Shown: positions 1 through 10,894 of the stretch, one piece after another
How the letters are laid out: each line of letters opens with the position of its first letter
Numbering within the stretch: the first letter of the stretch is position 1
Assembly (NCBI GenBank): GCA_001724265.1
Contig: MEDY01000245.1
Coordinates: 1-46,139, forward strand
From: Rhizaria sp. SCN 62-66
Taxonomy: Eukaryota; Rhizaria, unplaced
Length of the DNA stretch: 46,139 bases
Direction of reading: 5' to 3'
Program-made: the position numbers and the translations under genes
The notes under the pieces: model-generated
Told to the model about the DNA's origin: nothing
The model's input: only the letters and a program-made list of their open reading frames with translations
Databases searched by the model: none

Positions 1-1264
1 AAGTTCAGCGAGTACAAGTTCCCCACCAAGGAGGAGACCGAGGCCGCGGCCAACGATGCCGACGCCACTGCTAAGCTGCTGCTGTCGCGTCGCCGCTTCG
101 TTAACCTGATGCGTTTTGTCGGCGAGCTCTTCCTGTGCCGCAACGTGCTGGCCTCCAAAGTTGTGCGCATCTGCATCAACACTCTGTTTACGGCCGCCAC
201 GCACGACGTGCCCCAGGTCGGAGAGACCAACTGGCAGCCCGCCGAGGATCAGATGATCATCGAGGACGCCATGGAGGGTCTGTGCTGTTTCCTCACCACC
301 ACGGGCCGCCTCTACACCGAGGTCAAAAACCCCCAGTGGCAGGCTGATTTCAACGCCGTAATTGCTCGTCTTAAGGCCATCGCCACCATCCGTGACACTG
401 ACCGCCTGAGCTCGCGTATCCGCTTCGCCATCGTCGACGTCGTCATGCTCGCGCGCAACAACTGGGTCCCGCGTTCCGGTGCCCATAGCGGTGGCTTCGC
501 TGCGCTGTGCTCCGATGTTTACATCAAGCAGCTTAAGGCCTAGCTTGCCGCAGCTCGTGTTGCCGTGCTCAAGGCCACTCTTGCTGTCGCACTGGCCGCC
601 AAGGCCAATGCATCTGCTGATGTTGAGGCTAAGGCCAAGGCTGCCGAGTCCAGGGCCCACTCCCCCAAGGCAGACGACGACGACGAGGTCTATGAGGACG
701 ACGAGGTCTATGAGGACGACGAGTTCTCTGAGGACGACGAGACCTTCGAGAACCGCATGTCGCGCCACTGCGCAACATGCTGTTGCCGCGGGCGCCACTT
801 CGACCTCAAGGAGTACGACGAGGTCTATGAGGACGACGAGGTCTATGAGGACGACGAGGTCTATGAGGACGACGAGGAGGTCGAAGGGGCTGCGCCCATT
901 CCCTCTGACGACAACGACAAGCCCGTGTCCGAGGACGAGGCTGAGGCTGAGGCCGAGGCGGGTACGGAATTTGGCGCTGCGCCGACGAGTTCACGACCGA
1001 CCTCGAAGACCAGGTGCCTCAGAGGAGATGAAATCCATCTTCAACGAGTACCGCGCTGGCCGTGAGACCAACAAGCTCAAGGCACGCATCGCCAAGCTTG
1101 CGCTCACGGGCGACCGCGACGTGCTCATGTTCACGGCCGTCACGGCGCCTCTCGCGGTCGCGCTCTCCGGCACCAATCTGCAGGAGACAATCGAGGTACT
1201 CATGACTGCTTGGAGCCTGCTTATCGACAATTATTATAACACATTCCGAGTTAATCTAGCTTAA
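1..1264 (+). CDS. eIF4G-like MIF4G protein, 5'-partial, truncated MA3-like end
   Basis: Translation-initiation scaffold family; in eIF4G the MIF4G domain binds the helicase eIF4A. The reading frame is open from base 1, so the N terminus lies outside the window. Residues from about 30 to 160 match MIF4G: RRRFVNLMRFVGELF, then the block SSRIRFAIVDVV followed by NNWVPR, which is characteristic of eIF4G. At 541-543 the frame meets TAG but continues as an Ala/Lys-rich helix and an acidic region with EVYEDD repeats. A 52-nt GT-AG segment (962-1013) would splice in phase into EEMKSIFNEYRAGR and about 70 residues resembling the first half of an MA3 domain, ending at TAA 1262-1264. The donor GTACGG is weak, so a frameshift is the alternative. 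The MA3 half is cut short where the DNA turns AT-rich. This may be a short eIF4G paralogue or a decaying copy. Family assignment is secure; integrity is not. Confidence 0.7.
541..543 (+). other. In-frame TAG within eIF4G-like gene
   Basis: TAG lies between KQLKA and LAAARVAVLKA, in the same frame as the MIF4G domain upstream and the acidic repeat region downstream. A Gln here would sit naturally in an amphipathic helix. It is read as a sense codon under the UAG = Gln hypothesis. Confidence 0.65.
685..873 (+). repeat. 18-nt tandem repeat encoding EVYEDD, in two blocks
   Basis: Two perfect 18-nt units occupy 685-720 and three more occupy 820-873, each encoding Glu-Val-Tyr-Glu-Asp-Asp. Two diverged units (EFSEDD and ETFE) follow the first block. 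The blocks flank a Cys/His-rich stretch (HCATCCCRGRH). The arrangement suggests recent unit duplication inside the acidic linker. Confidence 0.85.
962..1013 (+). other. Possible 52-nt intron in eIF4G-like gene
   Basis: GTACGG...CCAG; removal joins a single G (961) to GT (1014-1015) as a Gly codon and restores the frame of the MA3-like segment. It is shorter than the other introns in the window (87-162 nt) and the donor is imperfect, so a frameshift mutation remains possible. Confidence 0.4.
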
Positions 1265-1591
1265 AGTTTTCAAAAATAATATTTGTTGACTTAAAACCCA
1301 TCATTTGACGCGACATTTATCGAGGATCATGAACGGCTTCTCGTATTTCAAGATATACTTTAAGAAAAAACAAAGTTTTATAATGTCCTGGTCATTTTCC
1401 AGTCTCCTTTTTTCTTTCCCAGGAATGACAACGGTTTAGACTGATGCCCACAGGTTTTTTACATCAAAATATGTATGATTTTGTACGATCACAATATTTA
1501 AGAACAAAAACAGTAGTTTATAATACATAAATTCTAATGTATCTCATATTTACTAATATATCAAAAAAACTTACGATAATGAAGATGTAAA
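1265..1591. other. AT-rich spacer between convergent genes
   Basis: AT-rich 3' flank shared by the eIF4G-like gene and RecQ. No open frame with coding character, no RNA gene and no clear poly(A) signal could be defended. Confidence 0.6.
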
Positions 1592-4500
1592 TTACGGTTG
1601 ATCGCGCCTCGCCTGCTCCTGACCCCCTTCTTCCAGATTCCTCTTGCGCCCAATCCCCGCACTGCGTCCCGCACCAGTTCTAGTCGAAAAGCCGGCCGCG
1701 GCCAGCGCGCCGCCCGCGCGGGCCCACATCTCCCGCTGTAGCCGGTACACCTCCTTCTCCCAGTCCAGACGCAACAGCGCGAACGCCACCTGTTCGGCGC
1801 TCGGGGCCGCGTCCGCCGCTGACATAGCCGACGCCGCCGACGCGGCAGCGGCGCCCAGCTCGGCCGCCAGCGCCACCGGCGACAGCGGACACGCAGCGGG
1901 AATCGCCACGGGCGCGTGCCACACACCCTCAGCCCCGGCCGCAGCCGCAGCCGCAGTCGGTGAAGTGGAGCTGGTCGACAGGGGCGCGGCGGCGGACGCG
2001 GCGGCAGCAACGGCGTCGGGCACTGCGCAGTTGCTCAAAGCTACGCATGTCGCACCATCAGCACTGCTAGCACTCGTCACGAGCGAAGACTTTGCAACGT
2101 AGGCGTTCACCCAGGCACGCACAGCTGCTGTGACAGCATCCGCGTTGGCGGCATACTTGTCTACGCTCACTCCACCGCCTCTGGCGCTTGGGCCCGCAGC
2201 CCCGGCAGCGGTCACGCCGACAGTCCGGAGACTGTTCGCGAGCAAGGGGTGTCCCCAGCCCCAAGAGGCAGGAAACGCGCGCAGCGCCCGCGCCACCGCG
2301 CCCGCAGTCGCCGGGTAGTTCATCATGTTCTTCTGGCAGAAGCCGCGCAGTGAGAACGCCGCTGCGGCCGCTGCAGCCGTCGCGGCCGGTGTCGGGGCGC
2401 CGGAGCCGGGCGTGGGGGCGCTGAGGGCGGCGAGGAGCACGCGCTGCGCGACCGTCGTGGCGCCGCTGGCTAGTAGCACGCGAGCGACGGCGGTCGCCGT
2501 GGGCGCCGCGAGGGCGAAGCAGAGGCCCGGTTTGCGGGAGCAAGAGCCTGAGCCAGAGCTAGGGTCAGGAGTCTCGCGGTCAGTCACCGAAAACGCCTCA
2601 CCGTCACTCTCATTGTGAGTTGAACAAGCAGGGGCGAACCATTCGCCCTTGACGAGAGCTCCGCTAGCGGCTCTTGCGTTCGTTACACCGGGTCCTGTCG
2701 TAGTCGCATTCGTGGCGGGCGTAGACACAGGCGTGGTGCAGAGACAGGAGCACAACGGCCACCACGGCAGCGGGCGGGGGTAGTACTGTTTGTCGCGCGC
2801 TGCAAACGCCACCGCCAGTGCAGCCGCAGCAGCAACCGAGGCATCCGGTGCACCTACATTCGCACTGTCAGTGGATGCGTTCCAAGGAGCGGACAGAGCA
2901 AGCGCAGCTTCGACTTCCACACGAGCGCTGTCGTTGTTGCTGCTTAGATTCGAGAGCGGGAATGGGATCGCGACAGGCGCCAGCGAGTTTGCCTCGAGCG
3001 CGGCAGCGACAGCGGGGTCAGCTGCCACAGCATTGTGCGCGGTCGCGGTCGGCGCAAGAGCAGCGGCGGCTTCGATGTCGGCGGCGACAGAGGCAGCCCG
3101 CGTCACAGTGTCGGGCTCAGACTTCACCACGCCAGTCGCAGACTGCGGCGTCGTGTTGCCGCTACTGCTGCCGACGGAGCCCGCACCGTTGCTCTTGGGC
3201 GTGACGGTCATGGCGGCGAGAGGAAAGCGGAAGCTGAGCGCCGGGCTGCTCCCCAGCAGCGCGGCCTCCGCCTCGGCCTTGGCCGCGCTCTCGGCCACCG
3301 GTACCGGCAGTAGCGCGCCGGTGCTCGCGCCCGTAACGACGACATCGCCGTCGCTTGTGCTGCAAGACACCGCACTAGCACCCGCACCTGCACCGGCATT
3401 CAGACGCGCGTTCGCGCTGGTGCTGTTCGGGAACGCGCCAGAGCCCGCGCTCGCGGCTGCGCTAACATGGCGATTCGCGGCGAGCGCGGCCGCCGCATGC
3501 CCCGCAGCGACCGCAGTCGCGGTGGCGGCGGACACGGTCGCAGCGAGGTGCCGCGCGATGATCCCCGCGCGCGCCGTCACGGCCTTGACCTCCGACGCCG
3601 ACGTGCCGGTGGCCGCGGCCAGCGCCTCGAGCGAGGCGCTTTCCCAGTCGGTCGTCGTCGCGGTGCGCTCGCGGTCCGCGATGGACTGCGCTTGCATCAC
3701 TAAATGCGACGACGAAGGGAGCAGCACGACGGAGCCACTGACAAAGTTGGAGCCGGCGCTTGCGTGAGGGCTTGGTGCTGATGCGGCAGCAGCTGCCGTA
3801 GCTGCAGTGGAAGCATTGGCGCTATAGATACTGCCATTGCGAGCGGTGTTGCTCGTGTTGTCAGCTGCACAGCTGCTGCTGCTGCTGGTGTTATTCGCAG
3901 TCTTTACAAGCCATGGGCTCTTGGTCGCAGCATCAGACGCAGAGGTCAGGCCGTTTTCCTCGGCATCAGACATCACAGTTGCAGCATTGCTCGTATTCGG
4001 CAAGGGGTTGAGAGCCGCAGCCGCGACGGCGGGGACAGCGACGGCGTCGGGCAGTGCCCCCTGCGGTGCGATCCGCGTGATGAATCCCTGCTCGTCCTTG
4101 ATGACGGCGACAAGGTTGGTGACGAGCCCCTTGCGTTCGCTCACGCGCCGGATCAGAGCCATCAGCGCGGGCCCGTACGTCTCCACCTTGCGGTCGCCGA
4201 CGCCGTCGATCATGCGCAGGTGCGCGGCGTCCACAGGCCGCTTCGCCGCCAGCTCGATCGTCGTCGCGCGCGTGAAGATCATGAAGGGCGCGACGCGCCG
4301 CGCGCGGGCCTCGCTGTCGCGCAGCGCGGTGATCTCGTGCCACAGCTCAGTCTCCGCGGGCGACAGCCTCAGCGCCGCGTCCACCGCTGCGCCGCCCGCC
4401 GCATCGCCGCCCGCGCCGCCGGCGGCGGAGGCCGACGAGAGCTGCAGCATCAGTTTCTTGATGTCTTCGGGCAGCGGCAGCAGCAGCGGCGGCAGCGCGA

Positions 4501-7500
4501 CCGACGCGAAGGGCTTCCGCCCCGCGTACAAGTGCTCCGTGCCGCGCACCGCGCGCCCGTTGGGCACGGGGTCGTCGGTGTCGGTGCCGAGGACGTTGAC
4601 GAACTCGCCAAGCGTCTGCTGGCCCTTGTCCGTCAACGCAGGTGCCGCCCAGGAACGGCTGAATCCGCCGCCGAACCGCCCACCGCCACCGCCACCGGTG
4701 TTGAGGCTGACCGTCTTCTCGACGACGTAGCCGGTTTCGATGAGGCTGGCGAGCACGGCGGCCCAGTAGGCCGTGCCCTGCCCCGTCACGCCCGCAGCGC
4801 GTGCCACGTAGCTGGCGCAGCCGGTGAAGCCGCGCGCCTGCTCGGCGCCGATGACCAGCGAGCGCTTCTTGGACGACGTGCCCCCGCTGTGCGCAACCGC
4901 CTGCGCGGCGTACACCAGCGTCGGGTCGCGCGTCAGCACCAGGTCCATGAGCGTAGACTTGCCGATCCGCTCATTGGTCTTGGCAATAATCGACAGCAGG
5001 CAGTACGCCTCGCGGCACGCGTCCACCGTGGTGTGTGAGGTCACCCCCGCCGTCGCGCCCAGGCAGACGTCGCAGCCGGTGCACTTGACTGTGGTGGCCG
5101 CGGGGTCGTGGAAGTAGCGCATCAGCGTGCGGCGCCGGCACTCGCGCGCGGTCGCTGCCGCGGCCGCGCCAACCGTGGCCGCCGCAGTCACCGTGCCGGT
5201 CCCGAAGCAGTAGTCGGCCATGTGCTTGAGCAGCGTCTCGGCACGGCCCGCACTCTCGGGCGTGCTGCGCGCGGCGTCGAGCGCGATGAGCGACCGCGCC
5301 GTGGTGAGGTCCTTCGTGTCGCACAGCAGCAGACACTCGGCGGGGCCGTTGTCGCGCCCGGCGCGGCCCGTCTGCTGGTAGTATCCTTCCAGCGTAGTAG
5401 GCACGCCGTAGTGCACGATGCGCCGGATGTCGGGCTTGTCGATGCCCATGCCGAAGGCCGAGGTGGCGACGAGCACGTCCAGCCGGTCGTGCAGGAAGTC
5501 CGCGTGCGCCTGCGCGCGGTCGCGGTCGGACCGGCCTGCGTGGTACACGCCCACGCGCAGCTTGCGCGGTGGCGGCAGACTCGTCGGAATCGCGCCAGAC
5601 GGGCGCTGGACGGAGAAGGTGCCGCTCGTCACAGCGCTATTGCCGTTCACGTTGTTGTTAGTCGCATCGACGACGTGCTCCAGGTCGTCACCGACATTAC
5701 AGTTAACATTCGCAGTGTTTGCATTATTCGCAGTATTCGCGTTATTCGCAGTGCTTGCATTATTCGCAGTACTTGCATGAGCGTTGCCGTTCGCGGGCTT
5801 GACAGGGGACGCATTGGCACTGCCAGAGCGGCTGCCAGTGGCAATCAGCGGCAGCGTGCTCTGCCGCACAATCACCGTCGCTGCGCCCGCGCCCGCGGGG
5901 CTGGTGCGCGAAAACGGGTTGTCTTTGAGCGCAAAGCGGGGCGTGATGGCGCTGCCTGGAGCCGCGGCCGTGGCAGTGCGCTTCAGCGCGTAGATGCTCG
6001 GCCGCGGCAGCGTGCTGGAGCCCAGGCCCGGCGCGATGAGCCCGCCGGTGACCGTGCGCGCGACGCCAGAGCCAGCGGTCGTAGTGTTGGCTGTGCCGGC
6101 GTGAGTGGCAGTGTCGCGGGTGGCGGCGTCGTCGTCGTCATCGTCACTGAGGTTGACAGGCACGTCGTCGTTGACGTAACGCAGCGAATAGTCCTCGTCA
6201 CGGTCACGGTCACGGTCAGGCTCTGCGTCGTCATCTTTGCGCTCCAAGTTCTCGCCTGACGTACTACGACCGATCTCAGTTGATTCCTTCTCAGCCTTGA
6301 CAGCCCTATCGTAAATCACACTGCGGTCACCGCTGGTTGCGTCAGATTCACGCGCGTTCGCTTGAATGGTCGCCGCAGCCTCGGCCGCCGCAGCTGCGTT
6401 GGCCGCCGCTGCGCGCGCGCTGGCTGCGGCCACGGCGGCGTACGACGTGAGTCCGCGCTTGACCACCTGCTGCGGTGCGCGCGGCTGCTGCTGGTCCAGC
6501 TGCTGTTGTTGCTGCTGGTACGCCGAGGCGTCGAACGCGGCGCCACAGCCCACAGGCACTGCGCCGACTGTCACGGCGTCAGGCAACGCACTGGCGCTCA
6601 CATTGGAGCTCGAGTTGGCGCTCGAGCTCGTGTTGTTCATCAGAGCGTTGAAGTGCGCTCCCTTCGTCGCGTTCATGAGCTCCGTGACGTACGCCTCGAC
6701 CGACGCGAGGCTAGGCTCGGTCCAGGTGATTTCGCTGAGAAAGCCCGCCAGGTCTTCAGCCTCCTTGCGCGTCTGTGTGTAGATAAGCGTGACGCCTCCA
6801 TCGATCGAGCCGCAGACCCAGGGGTTGCGCCGCGGGAACGCATCCCCGCCGTCGACGCTGTTGGCTGCGGCCACTGCGACGTCGGCGGCGCGCAGCACGA
6901 CGTCGTTGCAAACGTCCACTGAGACAGCGCCGCCATGCTGCCGCTGTTGCTCGAGCTGCTGTTCGCGCCACTGGCGCACGAGGCGAAGCTTGCGCCGAGT
7001 CATCTCGCTGGCGCTGGGTACAAAAAGCGGGCGCAGGTCGCGCGCGCGCGCGGCCGAGGCGCTGCCGGCAACCGCGCTGGGCGTCTTGCGGCGGACGAAA
7101 TACACCAGGTTAGGCCGGTTGACTGTGCCGATGTACCGGGACACGGGCGGGAGCCAGTTGCGGGAAAACGCACGTAAACCAGCCCCGCCATAGTTACCGT
7201 AGCCGCCATAGTTGTCATAGCCAAAGCCGCCCCCGTCGCTGCCAGTGGTCCCAGTGCTGCTGAAGGGCGGTGGCTCTTGCAGCCCCATCTGCGCGATCAC
7301 GTCGTCGACCACGGCGGTCGTGGCCGTGGCGGTTAGGCACACGACTGGCAGGTCCCAGCCCAGCGCCTCGCGCACCTGGCGTAGCTGGCGGAACTCGGGG
7401 CGGAACTCGTGCCCCCACTCGGACACGCAGTGCGCCTCGTCCACAGCCAGTAGCCCCACCACGCCGCGCGCGCGCAGGGAAGCCAGGCCGTCGAGCCAGC

Positions 7501-8243
7501 GCAACGCCTTCTCGGGCGCCATGTACACGAGCGCGAAGTGCCCGCCGCGGTACAGCGCGTCGAGCTCCTCGGCGCGCGTGCTGGGGCCGAGATACAGCGC
7601 GCGCACGCCGCGGGCGCTGAGTCCGGCGACCTGGTCCTGCATGAGAGACACGAGCGGCGAGATGACAACCGTAGTGAGCCCCGTTAGCAGCGGCGGCAGC
7701 TGGTAGCAGAGCGACTTGCCGCTGCCCGTGGCCTGCATCACGAAGCTGTGCCGCGGCAGCGTCACGGGGCCCGTCGCGCGCGGGACCACCGAGACGGAGG
7801 CGAAGTCGCAGCTCACGACCGCGCTCGCGGTCTCGCTGGCGCTGTCAGAGCTGCCGGCCATGTTTGTGAGCGGGAAAAGGAAGGATGACGTGGGTGGCGC
7901 GCCCGCGCTGCCATTGTTTGAGCCGTTGTTGAACGGAAAGGGCATTGCTGCAGTCGGATGCAGTCCTCCTGTATTCACGCTCTCAATATCAGGCAGAGAG
8001 TACGCGAGCACAGCGTTCGTAACGGCGCCGATCTGGAAGGGCTTCAGAGACGCAAAGCCGAAGGTGCTACGGAGCACTGCTTGCAAGCGCGCTGCAACGT
8101 GGGGAGGCAGCTCATGCGCAACAGTGCCAACAGAGACAGAGGTGGATGCAGATGACTGGCGATACAATGACATTAGTCGATCATGCGAGCTGGAAGCGGC
8201 TGGCGCATCATGCTGACCCTGTGTATGTTGTTGGTGCTGCTAC

Positions 8244-8276
<33 letters not shown>

Positions 8277-8629
8277 GACTGCTGCGGCTCCGGCTTGACG
8301 CGGGGCTCAACCGTCGCAGTTGGAGTCGCGGTCGCTGTCATGGGTGGACGCAGGTCGCTGCTCGTCGTTGGACGGAGCTCGCTGTTGTCGGTCGGGCGCG
8401 GCAGCGCTGTTGCTAAGCTTACAGTAGGCACCGCAGAAGACCCTGATGCCGCTGTCGGTGTTGCTGTTGCCGTCGTGGCCCCTCCTCCAACTTGAGTCTG
8501 CGTTTGCTGCTGCAGCGGCTGCAGACCAGGCTCTGACTTGACTACCGGGGCTGTCGCTGCTGCTGCTGCCGCGGCGGCGCTTGCACGGGCAGCAGCAGCA
8601 GACGCCGCAGCCTTCTTGTATATAGACAT
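1592..8629 (-). CDS. RecQ-family DNA helicase, giant, with low-complexity insertions
   Basis: 3'-5' DNA helicase for repair and recombination, presumably nuclear. If the TAG at 8240-8242 is sense, the protein has 2345 residues from ATG 8629 to TAA 1592. Visible motifs: motif 0 FGFASLKPFQ; Walker A ATGSGKS near residue 300; DEAH in LLAVDEAHCVSEWGHEFRPEF near 400; motif III CLTATAT; motif IV TLIYTQTRKEAEDL; motif V FGMGIDKPDIRRIVHYG; motif VI QQTGRAGRD. A Cys-containing zinc segment (KCTGCDVCLG) and an HRDC-like domain (MIDGVGDRKVETYG) follow. A low-complexity insertion of about 350 residues splits RecA domain 2 between motif IV and VYHAG, and a smaller one separates motifs 0 and I. The last ~900 residues are Ala-rich filler. 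A standard code would start the protein at 8173, after the TAG. Three VKxEP tetrads resemble SUMO acceptor sites. RecQ identity is certain. Confidence 0.93.
5700..5778 (-). repeat. Degenerate tandem repeat in RecQ insertion
   Basis: Imperfect copies of a 9-nt unit (attcgcagt on the + strand) encode an Asn-Thr-Ala-Asn-type peptide repeat inside the large insertion of the second RecA domain. It is likely a slippage product rather than a folded module. Confidence 0.7.
8228..8278 (-). repeat. CAG/CAA tract encoding poly-Gln, containing one TAG
   Basis: On the minus strand, eleven Gln codons, mostly CAG, lead directly into TAG (8242-8240), then CAG CAC CAA CAA. The TAG is one C-to-T transition away from its CAG neighbours on both sides. 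Confidence 0.9.
8240..8242 (-). other. In-frame TAG within RecQ poly-Gln tract
   Basis: Codon 130 of the RecQ frame opened by ATG 8629. The upstream 129 codons (Ala/Gln/Thr-rich, with VKSEP and VKPEP motifs) and the downstream helicase share the frame, with no other stop between them. Position inside a CAG run is the best single clue that UAG reads as Gln. Confidence 0.8.
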
Positions 8630-9366
8630 GCAGGCCCGGGTGTGTGCGCGTTCGGGGAGCTAGGAGCGCTGAGTGTGCGAGCGCGAGAGTAAGGCGAGAA
8701 AAGAGAGAAAGGGCTTTGCTCTCCCTGGACAATTGATGTGTCGCATAGAGGAGAATAATCGATGATGTTAGATTGGATAATTTGAGGCAATATACAATAT
8801 TCAAGCTTTGGATTGTATCATGTACCAAAATCAAGAAATAACGATTATATAGCTACAATTTCGTGATTGCCTGATCAAGGACAGAAGCGCGCGGGCTACT
8901 GTGACAGCAAACCGGTTTGTGGTTGTCGGAACTTTAAGAAGCACGTCATCGCCAAATCAAAAGCCAAACTAAGTGTGTAGCTCGAGACACAGGATTTAAA
9001 AATGGGTCATATGTATTGCTGTACATGATCCGTCACTGCGTTCCCCTGCTTCAACTCACTCATTTCAAAACGAAAGAGAAGCGAGGAAGAGTGGCGCAGC
9101 GTCAAGCCAGCAGCTGTACTGCGAGAACTAAGGCAGCGGGAAACCAAGCAGAGCACATGTGAATCAACACTGTGCGTTGAGTTCCACCGTTATCTTAACT
9201 ACAAGCACGCCACTGAGACTCAACAGAGGATACTTTACTAAAATCTTCACCAAGGAGAGAGAAGGGATAAAACTCGGAGTTTACAAAATCAACTCGCATC
9301 ACAACCTCGCACTACACTCACACGTAGCATGCTGTCGTACGAGGACTAGAACAGCGGCCGGTTCGC
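8630..9366. promoter_or_regulatory. Spacer holding the RecQ 5' flank
   Basis: About 740 nt lie between the end of the actin-bundling gene and the RecQ start. It should contain the RecQ promoter and 5' UTR and the 3' end of the neighbouring gene. No recognisable core element, RNA gene or conserved reading frame was found. Confidence 0.4.
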
Positions 9367-10173
9367 TTACTTCTTGCCGTACTTAAGCTGCTTGGTGAGG
9401 AGGTCGCGGTTGAGCCACCAGACGGCGCCCTCAGTGCGGGGCTGGCCCTCGGTGCGGGTGCCGGAGGCAAGGCCGCGGGAGGCAATGCGGACAGCAGCCT
9501 CGGCGGTGATGAGCAGGCGGCGGAGCTCCTCGGCGAGGGGGGAGGCGTGGAGCTGGGCGAGCATGTTCTTGGCGGTGAGGCCCTTGACGCCGGGGAGGAG
9601 CGACTGCTCCTCGAGGCGGGTGCGCTCAGCCTCGTACTCGCGGATCTTGCGGTTGACGTCCTCGAGGGCGGACTTGGCCTTCTCGAGGGCCTCGTTGACG
9701 GGCTCGCCGGCCTTGGAACGCTCCATGAGGTCCTTGGGGGAGAGGTCGTACTGGTAGAGGAGGTACTCGAGGAACGAGACGCGGCCGTCGAAGTTGACGT
9801 CGACACGCTCGCGGATCTCCTTCTTGCGGACGATGGCGGTCATGTCCTTGGGGATGGAGCGGGGGTAGTTCTCCTTCCAGCGGGCGTTCTTGGCGTCGTC
9901 GAAGAACTTGAAGATGGTCTCGAAGAGGTGCAGGGCCATGTCGAAGTCAAGGTCGTTACCCTCGTTGTAGAGGTGGTAGTAGTGGATGTTCTTGTTCTTC
10001 ATGTCGACGTACTTGATCTTCTCCCAGGCGACGTTGTAGATGCACTCGGCCTCATCCTTGAGCTCATCGTAGAAGGCGTTGAGGATGAAGATCGCCTGCT
10101 CAGAGAAGCTGCGCTGGGAAACCTCGTTGAAGTACTTGAGCGACTCGGCGTCAAGCTTCTCGACGAAAGACAT
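9367..10173 (-). CDS. abpB: 34-kDa calcium-regulated actin-bundling protein
   Basis: Cross-links actin filaments in a Ca2+-inhibited manner in the Dictyostelium family (30/34-kDa bundling protein), acting in the cortex, filopodia and phagocytic cups. The predicted protein has 268 residues. The match runs the full length: YNVAWEKIKYVDM, then EGNDLDFDMALHLFE; a canonical EF-hand loop DVNFDGRVSFLE followed by YLLYQY; a charged coiled coil (DVNRKIREYEAERTRLEE); the block PGVKGLTAKNMLAQLHASPL; and the C-terminal WWLNRDL motif. I chose ATG 10173 because the family similarity starts at SFVEKLDAESLKYF; the 23 upstream in-frame codons look like 5' UTR. It ends with TAA, has no intron and no in-frame TAG. 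Length agrees with the family (about 290). It is a useful taxonomic clue because the family is typical of amoeboid protists. Confidence 0.95.
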   Translation of the reverse strand: MSFVEKLDAESLKYFNEVSQRSFSEQAIFILNAFYDELKDEAECIYNVAWEKIKYVDMKNKNIHYYHLYNEGNDLDFDMALHLFETIFKFFDDAKNARWKENYPRSIPKDMTAIVRKKEIRERVDVNFDGRVSFLEYLLYQYDLSPKDLMERSKAGEPVNEALEKAKSALEDVNRKIREYEAERTRLEEQSLLPGVKGLTAKNMLAQLHASPLAEELRRLLITAEAAVRIASRGLASGTRTEGQPRTEGAVWWLNRDLLTKQLKYGKK

Positions 10174-10894
10174 CTTGCGAAGAAAACTAGATACATAATA
10201 GCCGATCCGATCAGATGGTTGACAAGATGGATAACACAGCACGAGTTTAGCGACGAGCAGGCGAGGGAAGGAACGGAATGCAAGGGAGGAAGGTGAGGGA
10301 GGCGTGAGGTGAGCCGAAGAAAGGAGGATATCAGCATATTGCCGACGTCAGAGGTCGTAAAACAGAAACACATCATGAAGTTGCAAGAGTAAAATGTGTA
10401 GAGCTGCGATGGTTTGCGAGCCGTGAGAGATCTGAGGGTCGATCGAAAGGCGCGCGCGTGGCACGAGCACCCTCGAAACGCCAAGGACAAACATATCTTG
10501 CGTCCAGCGAGCCCTTTCCTGACACACCAAGCGGTTGACAAAGAGTGTTGTAAGTACTCGAGCAACTGACACCAAGTAATGTATCACTGACAAACTCTTT
10601 CAGTCATGTTTGAGTCAATACTGCCTCGATTCGTGGTTGTTTTTGATTCTCTCGAGCCTGCTCTTCGAGACCAGACCCCCGTCTTAACTTCGGAACAATC
10701 CGACTTTTCACGAACCAGGCACGCGACAACCGCTTGACCAAGCGAAACAACATATTTTACTTAAAAGAATGTCACATTGTGTATAGTTATCTGTGCTATA
10801 GAATTATATACGTTCTGAATTAAATAATTATGGCAGTTCTATATATCTGTCGGTTTGTTATGAACATTGAATTCCTTTAAGAGTGTTGACGAAG
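10174..10894. promoter_or_regulatory. Spacer holding the actin-bundling gene 5' flank
   Basis: About 720 nt between the 3' end of the giant hydrolase gene and the actin-bundling start. The part next to the hydrolase stop (10750-10890) is strongly AT-rich. I see no RNA gene and no further coding sequence. Confidence 0.4.

Noticed and set aside
2790-3767. Long plus-strand frame opposite RecQ
   Set aside because: Antisense shadow of a GC-rich, Ala-coded region; no domain and no codon logic of its own.
8173-8629. RecQ starting at 8173 with a separate 129-codon gene upstream
   Set aside because: Both frames are in phase, separated only by the TAG inside a Gln tract, and the sequence between lacks any spacer.
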